From: Zygaena filipendulae
Taxonomy: Eukaryota; Arthropoda; Insecta; Lepidoptera; Zygaenidae
Direction of reading: 5' to 3'
DNA length: 64,000 nt
NCBI GenBank assembly: GCA_907165275.2
Contig: OU015651.1
Location: forward strand, 7,152,501-7,216,500
The position numbers were made by a program, and so were the translations under genes. The stretch's first letter is position 1, and the number at the start of each line of letters is the position of its first letter. Below the pieces are notes generated by a model. It made no database searches, was not told where the DNA came from, and worked only from the letters and a program-made list of their open reading frames with translations. This document shows positions 57,101 to 64,000 of this stretch, in pieces.

Positions 57101-60100
57101 TGTGGCATGCAATATCCTTAAGGCAGATGCAAAAAGCGCCCATTCGCCGAATGAAGGCAAACATAACTGTCCACGCAGAAGCAGATAATTTGAAGTACTG
57201 TCACCAATTAATAAGCGAAAATCATGCAAAAATAAATGTGAAATGTTGAACGTACAGGTGGAGCGCGAAAAACCCGCCGGTACTAAAATCACCGCTTATG
57301 TCTATAATCTCACTGGTAGGTATTCGCTTAATACTCCTATATAACTATTTGAGTCTTTGTTCTTTATACGTAATTTTTCTATATACAACAATCAGGAACT
57401 GTCCGTCGTGGTTATTTCCTGAACCAGAAGAATGATCTGGGGGCGGATGATTTTAAACCTAGAAAAAACAAAACACAACACACACATAGCAACGTGAGTT
57501 TTTAATCCCAAGCACCATTATGTAATGCTGGAATAACGTGACAGACATAATTATACATATTATAATATGTATTTGTGTCTGTTGTGAGTACAAAAAAGTT
57601 GGTGCAACATTCATCTTTAAAAAACCAAAGTGAAATATCAGAATGATAATTTCAAATAATTTTATAGCAAAAGTGTTTTTTGGTGCAAATTGCAATTCGT
57701 TTGCTTTACATGTACTAGGTGATTATCTAAAGTAGGATTTTTGAATAACTTTACTACTTCTACGATATTAAAATAACAATGTGTTGAAAACTGCGGATGT
57801 TTTAAAATATTCCTTTTTTATTTTAAGAATATTATGTAGGTAATTTTGGTCATTAGTAGTAGTTTTTTGAGATATGTTAAGTTTTCATCACAATGTTCGC
57901 GGGTAGATTCGAGGCGACCAGAAGCTGCGTTTCATCTCACTGACGACCAACGACCGTCTGCCACTGAAGCCCACCACCAACCGCACACCGTTATTTGATC
58001 CGACCCAACAATAATTTATTTATTAAATAGGTTAACGAAGAGATCCATAGTGCGCTGTTCACACAAATCTTTCCTCATCCCAGATTAATTCACAGTCAAA
58101 AAGATCACATATCATTTTAATGGTTAGTTTAATTTTAGAAACTGGTATTGACGTGAAGTTAGTGTTAGTTATAAATACCTATCTAGTTAGTGTTACTAAT
58201 TAGGTAATTTTGTTTTTGGAACGAAGTTCCTTATTTTTTTTTGTAATTAACCAATATCAAATGTTAGTAAGCAATTAATTATTTGTTAATTACGCTATGA
58301 ATTCAGAAGCGCTATGTTATTTGGGTTAGAAATATTCTTAGTATACTGATAATGTAATTAATATGGAAAAAGAAAAAGGGGTAATGCAATGACAATGTTA
58401 TAGAGCAAGTAATTTAATAGTAAATTATTTCTATATTATTCTAATAGAGACATAATAGATATTATGAAACAAATCGAATACAAGTAAATGAAGACTGAAA
58501 TCATAAACAAATCACAAACAAATAGAGACGGTACAGAAACAGTGGAGTCGGTGACGGATCGTTGTCGAAATCGGCCATAATTACTCCCTTATTGTCCACT
58601 GTCAATTAAGGTCAACTAGAAAAATTCAAAAAATTGATTCAGATTTCAGCTCTTGACAATTTTATAGTTCTTTACAAATTTAAATCTGATTAAAATAGAA
58701 AGAGTCAGTAGGTAATTTTGGCTAATAAACGTTATTTGAAAGTTGTCAGGTATAATTGGAGATGACTATTGTCAGTGGTCGTAACTAGTGGACAAAAGGT
58801 TAAGCAGGCACGTTGATGTCACGCCTGGCTCCTCGAACCTACCTGCGTCGGCGTCGAACTGTATGTCGCCGACGTCCTCGTCGTCGGCGAGGGCGCCGGG
58901 ACCGGGCGCGTGGGTGAGGCGCGCGTTACCTCCGACAGTGCCGCGCGGCGCGCTCTTGCATCCGAGCCACCAGTGCGCCGCCGAGCGCGGGAACGGGGGG
59001 TCATCGGAGTCCACCTGGAACGAGCGGACATCACGGTTCAATTACGAAACTTGCGACAACGACCGACCGCAACAACTATTTGCTGCGGTCGGTCGCTGTC
59101 GCAAGTGTCATAATAGTGGCGTACCTAGCTAGGAATTTTATCTAACATGGGGGCAGCCGTCCAGCTGATCTAATTACATCATAGTTAATGGTTCAATGCT
59201 GTCGAGTGTCCATTTTTCTAGAGAGCCCCCCCCCCCCCCCTCTTCCTCCCTCTTATTAGTGTAGTGTTGCTTTGAGTCAGCAGCTGCAGTTCACTGTCGC
59301 TGATGTCGCAATAATTTTGCGGAGACTGGTAAAAACGATCAGTGTTCGCCAGAAGGACAACAACAAATTTTAGTCATGTATATTTAGAAAAATAAAGCGA
59401 CGGATATCTAAAATTTGTTAAACTTACACTGAATGTTCTGTCGTTAAACCGCCAGTAAGAGCCTCCTTTGAAGAAGTACGTGTAGCCATTAGTGTACTGC
59501 AGGGCAGCGTCGATGTTGTCGGGGATGCCTTCCCAGTTGGAGAGGAGCTTGGGGTACGTGGACTTGACGGGGGGACGCTGAGCCGGGTCGAACCTCCAGA
59601 ACTTGGAGCCTTTGAAGAAGTAAATCTTGCCATTGCCGGACCATACAAGGGCAGCGTCTAAATTATCGGGAACGCCAGTGAAACCTACACAAAAAACAAT
59701 TGGATTAGAATCAACAAATGTTTGTAATAAAAAGAGACAGCGACGGCCAGACCTTCCATATTTTATAAAAGCTTAAAGTTTCTTTGTGCGTGTACCCAAC
59801 ACAGGTAAGGACGATCAGCGACTATGGAGTTTGGACTATGGTTACTTGAGGAGATATCAGGAAGTAAAGCTGTATAAAATAGTAGGTACCTCAACTTCAT
59901 TAAAGTACAAAACTTAATTTTTTTATATTTTCTTCGGAATAACGTTAGAAATCACGTCATTGGATACAGTTTAAACCCCCTGCCAGACACCCCTTATAAA
60001 TCGCAAACAAAACAATGCATACCTTCGCTGATATCTTTGGGGTAGTCTCCGTCGATTTTCTGTCCATTGTATCGCCAATACTTAGAGCCTTTGAAGAAGT

Positions 60101-63100
60101 ATGTCTTTCCGTTCTTGTAGGTAAAAGCTGCGTCAATGTTGCCCGGCAGGCCGGGCCAGGAGCGGGCGATGAGGCGCGGATAGCCGGCCGCCACGCCGTC
60201 CTCTGTCAGCCGCCAGTAGTGCTCGCCTAAAAGAAAACAACACGTTTAAATCAGTGAACGAAGAACGAATGCATTTAACTTAATAGTTAAATGCCCATTA
60301 ACATTAATTTAATGAACATCTCTGAGTGCGGCAGTTTTGTTTTTAATGTCTTTACTCCAAATTAAGTAATCATTAAAACGACTGAGTGCGGCCGTAACAA
60401 TAAAATGTTTTCTCCAATTTATATATGCAGCAAGGATAAAAAAATATTAAAAATGGTGTGGCATGATATCACTATGACCGTAGATAGGTACCTAATTAAA
60501 AAAAACAGTTGCATAGAACTACCTATCAGTATGTATATGTGCAGGAAAGAAAACATAAGAAACAATAAAACTGCAGTGATAATAAAAAGCTTAAAGATTC
60601 CAGGCAGTACCTAATTACTAGTTGTGACGTATAGTCACGACTTTCCTGCTCCATTCATACAGGAATTCGAAACCAGAACCAGCTCAATAGGTCACGGAGT
60701 TTTTACCTTTCCAAAATCTCGTTTCCAAAACCGGTGCAAGTACCGTTTTAATTTGATTTAAAATTCTGTCTTTTACAAGCAAACATTGGGGCTAAAAAGT
60801 AGTAACACCTCAGCCTACGCCACATTTTAAGTGTAAGAACATCTCACGTCGTTTACCTTTGAAGATGAAAGTGGATCCGTCAGCAGAGTTAAAGATAGTA
60901 TCGATATTAGGATCTGAGCAGAGCGCGGCATCTTCGACAGGCGGTGACGGGGTGGTGGCACGCGGGGCAGAGGGCGCTGCGCCCGAGCCTCCGCCGATGC
61001 CGCCGCCGATATCCGTCTGCGTCTTGCGACCGTATAGAGCCTGCGTATCACAGTCTATGTTAATTCAATGAACTCGGAGTTTTTTATCGTTTATCATTAC
61101 TAGCTTTTCCCCGGGGTTACACCTGCGTTAATTTTGGAGTTCCGGGATTACGGGTAGTTTTCGTGAAATCCGGAATAGAAAGTGTCCCATCCTATTTTCT
61201 TTTCTGTACCCCTGACAACGAGTATCCCAAATTTAATGATTTAAAGGTTAAGCCATTAAGGCCGAAGAGCGACAGAAACTCGCATTCGCATTTAAATAAT
61301 AGAAGGTACCTATGTACCTAAGGATTAGATAATTGAAATGCGCATAACTACATATCCGACATTTCGATGAGTATCAGTAACAAAATATCATCAGTTTAGT
61401 TTTATACCTATTATATTTTAATTTCGATGACATTCTTTTAGGTCTTTTGATAATTTATTGTACAGCTATGCTCATCAAACAATATCTGTGTGTCTGTGGC
61501 CTGTGTATTAGCAATTTCTAGTTTATGTTTATTTCGTAGAGTGTGTAGGTACCTACTAGTTGCTTTACATATAGGTATGTGTAGAATACTGATCGTTGAT
61601 GTGGGTTCTCAACCGTTTTTTTTAAATGGCGTTTTTATATGAGAGTTAAAACATAAAATCTTTTTTGCAACAAAATCAAAACCATTGAACATTCTATATA
61701 TTCACTTGTCTACTTACCTACCTTAAAAATAAAGATAAGCAGGAAGACATGCACATTTTTTGGATAACTACTTGAACAACCTATCTTATCGCTCTTCATA
61801 CTTAATAGTTTAAATATTATTACGTAAATTCAGATACCTATACCTAGTTCTATTTATATTTAGACGTCAGAACGTTACGTTACACCACGGTTATACGTTA
61901 GGAATAAACAAATACAAAAATAAAATAAATATTAGGTACTAATAATAATCTGCGTTTTCGTACAAAATGTTCTCAAGATAACAGAATACCTAGGTACTCC
62001 CCGATTTTGATCATACCTATATTATTACGTATTGTGTCTGTCTAAATACTCGTATTGTGATGTATTTATAATTCTCTTAAAACTGTTAATAGTTTTTACT
62101 CTTATAAATTCTCTAGGTTATGTTCTCAACTTTCAGGACATTAGATTAACGATTAAACCTTAAATTATCTGTGACTTTTAGTAAAAAAAGAAGATCATGG
62201 CAAATGAAGCGGCAATAAAGTTACCTACTTGTAGTCTCTCTCTAGATTCTAAACATTCAGGGTATCATGGCTCTTTTTGACGTCATATAATATACAATAA
62301 TTATGACAGCACCCATAAAATGTCCACCCTTCAATGTTTTCCAGTTCCGTGGGTCATTGTTTAATTCACCTGGATGCCTAGGATGTCATCCTGGTCCAGC
62401 TGGAATGTCGGGTCGTAGCCGCGGTAGAACGGCGCCATCAGTGCGGTGCGCACGTCACTGTGCGACAGGCCTAATGAGTGGCCGAACTCATGAGCTGCCA
62501 CCTGGAATTACACGTAATAATAAAACGTGTGCGCTCGGGGTACCCCTGTAGGGCGAAGTTCCTTACGCCTTCATCCACCTTATACTTATACTAGCTGTTC
62601 CCCACGGTTTCACCCACGTTAGTTTTGGAGTTCCCGCGGGATTACAATATAGCCTATGTTACTTAGAGATAATGTAGCTTTCTAATGGTAAAATAATTTT
62701 TGAAATCGGTCCAGTAGTTTTTGAGTTAAATCGTAACAAACAAACAAACAAAAAATCAAATCATTCCTCTTTATGACATTAGTATAGAAGTATAGATAAA
62801 TCACGAAAGGTCACATTGACGTATGGAGTAATATCGTAGGTATATTGCTTTTTCCGGTAGCGGCAATTTGTGCGATTTAACTCCTACCGCAAACTGCGTT
62901 ATGGAACTTCGTTCCAATAAACATAAATGGAACTTACACAATAATCGAAATGTCCTATAATTTATGTACCAACTCTCTCATTTTGAATCATATCCTTACT
63001 ATTGTAGGTTAACTAACTAAAATATTTTTAAATCTGTCATCTGACTACCAAATTATTTATTTATCAAACAAAAGTTTTAAAAAGTATGTTCCAAACCTCC

Positions 63101-63868
63101 CAATCAGAATCAGACAATTACTTAACTATAACATAGTAGGTATAAAATAACACTTACTTGGAATAGATTAGTGCCTCTCCTAGAATTAATAGACCACATT
63201 TCAGCATCATCAAAATGGGCGTCTCCTCCATAGACCTAGAAAAAAAAACAATAGTTGTGAATATGACAATAAAAAGTTTTAAATGAACAAATATTATTGC
63301 GAGTTAGTTGCTCGTTATTATAATCATTACTTTCACCATGGTCGCCAACCAGCCACATCCGTTTTTCATCGTTTACCTATACAAATTATCAACTTCTAAC
63401 ATACTAAGTAGCAGTTGAGATAAAAAATTTTTTTAGGACACTAACACTAAATAGACCTGTTAGGTACAACATTAAGCACATTAGGAATCTTTTGGCGTGT
63501 TGTGAGCAAGTTGGAGCAGGCATACCTATAGGTATGTATAGGTATCTTCTCGTGTTCCTGAGCATAAGGGTCTTATCAGAGAGACAGATAACCAAAAGCA
63601 ATCTAATAAGAGTTCCTTTTTCCGTTTGTGGTAGGTACAGAACCCTCAAAACCATGTTACATCAAGTAGACATAAAATATTTCAAATGGTTTCCATTATT
63701 TCGTTTAGTTATTACAAAAAGTTTCACTACTTACGCATTCCGATGCTTTTTTTTTCAATACACAATATTATATTATTAAGTCGTATACTTACAGGAAAAT
63801 AAGCGTGGGCAAGAGTACCACCAACACCATCGAATGGATCACCATCTCCGTGCTCTCCTTTTTCGAAT
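54032..63868 (-). CDS. Mmp2: Matrix metalloproteinase, GPI-anchored Mmp2 type, 8 exons, 5' end outside window
   Basis: A zinc endopeptidase that cleaves extracellular matrix and basement membrane. Exons on the minus strand in order: 63868-63793, 63235-63158, 62501-62370, 61040-60857, 60226-60023, 59684-59428, 59014-58843 and 54150-54032, giving 1222 nt and 406 residues plus stop. All junctions have GT/AG sites and matching phases. Visible parts are: late catalytic domain with metal-binding loops ([21 protein letters not shown]), zinc site [11 protein letters not shown] and Met-turn (ALMAP); a Gly/Pro/Thr-rich linker of about 35 residues; four hemopexin blades closed by ALC...WWLGC; an acidic stalk; and a C-terminal GPI-type signal. 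Signal peptide, prodomain cysteine switch and furin site must lie beyond 64000. The GPI tail and catalytic sequence fit insect Mmp2. Another GPI-type paralogue is the alternative. Confidence 0.9.
55025..55321 (-). repeat. CTAGCTG-type repeat in an Mmp2 intron
   Basis: It has a (TCTG)n run at 55144-55162, CGGGACTTTCACCGGCAGAT and TTTTTATTCCGGAATTCCCG, and ends GGGAACAGCTAGT. Confidence 0.75.
55325..55537 (-). repeat. CTAGCTG-type repeat, second adjacent copy
   Basis: It has a (TCTG)n run near 55352, CACATTGTCAGGGGTACAGA and ATTCCCGCGGGAACTCCGAA, and ends GGGGAGCAGCTAGTCT. Same orientation as the copy before it. Confidence 0.8.
57907..58014 (+). CDS. Codon-like island opposite the Mmp2 intron, possible terminal exon
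   Basis: After GCGGGTAG at 57906 the plus strand is open for 35 codons to TAA 58012-58014. It reads [20 protein letters not shown] and then [15 protein letters not shown]. Codon use is that of a real insect exon (CTG, AAG, GAC, ACC, CGC) and the composition drops back to AT-rich right after the stop. The other two plus frames and one minus frame are also open, so the strand is not proven. No family recognised, and no upstream exon found. It could be the last exon of a gene nested in or overlapping Mmp2. Confidence 0.3.
   Translation: MRGDQKLRFISLTTNDRLPLKPTTNRTPLFDPTQQ
58843..59014 (-). CDS. Mmp2: Mmp2 exon: end of hemopexin blade IV and stalk
   Basis: Acceptor CGTTCCAG, phase 0. It reads [20 protein letters not shown], whose Cys closes the hemopexin disulphide, then a Gly/Ala stalk and an acidic [16 protein letters not shown] before the donor. 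Confidence 0.9.
59226..59240. repeat. Homopolymer of 15 C in an Mmp2 intron
   Basis: Uninterrupted C run followed by a CT-rich tract. Confidence 0.85.
59428..59684 (-). CDS. Mmp2: Mmp2 exon: hemopexin blades III and most of IV
   Basis: Acceptor TGTGTAG and donor AGT|GTAAGT. It holds two blade signatures, DNLDAALVW...[11 protein letters not shown] and DNIDAALQY...[11 protein letters not shown]. Confidence 0.93.
60023..60226 (-). CDS. Mmp2: Mmp2 exon: end of hemopexin blade I and blade II
   Basis: Acceptor TTCTTTTAG and donor AAG|GTATGC. It reads EHYWRL, then [20 protein letters not shown] and KYWRY. Confidence 0.93.
60857..61040 (-). CDS. Mmp2: Mmp2 exon: linker and start of hemopexin domain
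   Basis: Acceptor GATACGCAG, phase 0. ALYGRK ends the catalytic domain. A Gly/Ser/Pro/Thr-rich linker follows, then [17 protein letters not shown], the first half of blade I with the first hemopexin Cys. Donor AAAG|GTAAAC. Confidence 0.92.
61101..61306 (+). repeat. CTAGCTG-type repeat in an Mmp2 intron
   Basis: ACTAGCTTTTCCCCGGGGTT through CTGTACCCCTGACAACGAGT to a CTCGCATTCGCATTTAAATA end. Confidence 0.7.
61307..62369. other. Mmp2 intron, AT-rich
   Basis: Nothing recognised beyond intron sequence. Confidence 0.5.
62370..62501 (-). CDS. Mmp2: Mmp2 exon: zinc-binding catalytic site
   Basis: 44 codons, phase 0 on both sides. It reads [14 protein letters not shown], which carries the three zinc His and catalytic Glu, then the Met-turn ALMAPFYRG and [10 protein letters not shown]. 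Confidence 0.95.
62590..62795 (+). repeat. CTAGCTG-type repeat in an Mmp2 intron
   Basis: ACTAGCTGTTCCCCACGG to CATTAGTATAGAAGTATAGAT. It includes a (CAAA)n run near 62732. Confidence 0.75.
62796..63157. other. Mmp2 intron, AT-rich
   Basis: No exon. GGAACTTCGTTCC at 62902-62914 is a short palindrome also seen near 58218. Confidence 0.5.
63158..63235 (-). CDS. Mmp2: Mmp2 exon: structural-metal loop of the catalytic domain
   Basis: 26 codons, phase 0. [15 protein letters not shown] carries conserved zinc/calcium ligands. It ends GTNLFQ before GTAAGT. Confidence 0.94.
63236..63792. other. Mmp2 intron
   Basis: AT-rich, with nothing recognised besides the intron itself. Overlapping short frames on both strands at 63404-63779 have no motif. 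Confidence 0.5.
63793..63868 (-). CDS. Mmp2: Mmp2 exon: first visible catalytic-domain exon
   Basis: Acceptor TGTCGTACAG and donor CCT|GTAAGT. It reads [14 protein letters not shown], then [10 protein letters not shown], the structural zinc and calcium loop of matrixins. It begins one base into a codon whose first two bases lie in an exon beyond the window. 63869-64000 is intron. Confidence 0.92.
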
Positions 63869-64000
63869 CTGTACGACAGAATATTGAATATACTTAAACT
63901 CTTGTCTATAATAATCTGAGTCAGCAACGTCCTCGATGGACACAATTTGTGTTCAGTTACGCAACGCAGAACATCATGAATTGTGACGAAAAACATGTAA

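Larger units (their letters stand above)
54151..58842 (-). other. Last intron of Mmp2 (4.7 kb)
   Basis: It has a CAG|GTAGGT donor and AAACAG acceptor and splits the codon G|AT. It hosts two interspersed repeats and an opposite-strand codon-like island. The remainder, including 55540-57906 and 58015-58842, is AT-rich with nothing else recognised. Confidence 0.75.

Noticed and set aside
58772..59132. Plus-strand frames opposite the hemopexin end exon
   Set aside because: Explained by the GC-rich Mmp2 exon on the minus strand.
59424..59648. Minus-strand 74-codon Ser/Thr-rich frame
   Set aside because: It is the out-of-register reading of the hemopexin exon at 59428-59684.
63869..64000. Further upstream Mmp2 exon at the window edge
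   Set aside because: The frame is open, but no donor site or conserved catalytic-domain sequence is present. It reads as intron.

Overview
The window looks like genomic DNA from a moth or butterfly (Lepidoptera). It is AT-rich and intron-rich. It carries two recognisable animal genes in insect form, an R4/Dong-clade retrotransposon fragment (Dong is a Bombyx family known to insert in TAA repeats), an LTR element primed by insect tRNA-Lys, tRNA-derived SINEs, and about twenty copies of a short interspersed repeat that begins CTAGCTGTGCCCCGCGG. Nothing bacterial or viral in gene organisation is present. The organism assignment is an inference from these features, not from a search.

Layout: 1-10.1 kb is mostly non-coding, AT-rich DNA with small GC-rich patches, one possible Cys-rich exon near 6.84 kb and an inverted pair of SINEs at 7.5-8.1 kb. 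From 10.1 to 16.4 kb lies a chain of TAA microsatellites enclosing a 5'-truncated R4/Dong-like element and then a decayed Bel/Pao element that still keeps a 1154-codon open frame although the core of its reverse transcriptase is missing. From 17 to 24.3 kb there are many short repeats, including a tandemly amplified one. From 24339 to 32347 lies a complete, young Ty3/gypsy element: 1322-bp LTRs of identical length and register, a tRNA-Lys primer site, gag, a canonical -1 frameshift heptamer, and pol with protease, reverse transcriptase, RNase H and integrase; there is no env. It sits inside an older copy of the interspersed repeat. From 33 to 40 kb there are more repeats and a dead LINE reverse-transcriptase fragment.

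The two host genes point toward each other. On the plus strand, the last two exons of a Mid1/NLF-1/FAM155-type auxiliary subunit of the NALCN sodium-leak channel lie at 40556-40922 and 41958-42292. On the minus strand, eight exons of a matrix metalloproteinase run from 63868 down to 54032. They encode the rest of the catalytic domain with its zinc site, a short linker, all four hemopexin blades and a GPI-type C-terminal signal, as in insect Mmp2. The 5' exons (signal peptide, prodomain, start of the catalytic domain) lie beyond the right edge. The exon phases of both genes agree at every visible junction.

The 42.3-54 kb spacer holds a four-copy minisatellite of about 101 bp with an octamer-like ATGCAAAT in each unit, a 27-bp-TIR MITE, a perfect 31-bp inverted repeat and two small codon-like islands. 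The least explained items are the Bel/Pao open frame, the minisatellite, the codon-like island at 57907-58014 opposite the metalloproteinase intron, and a long Arg/Gly-rich insertion in the NALCN subunit.
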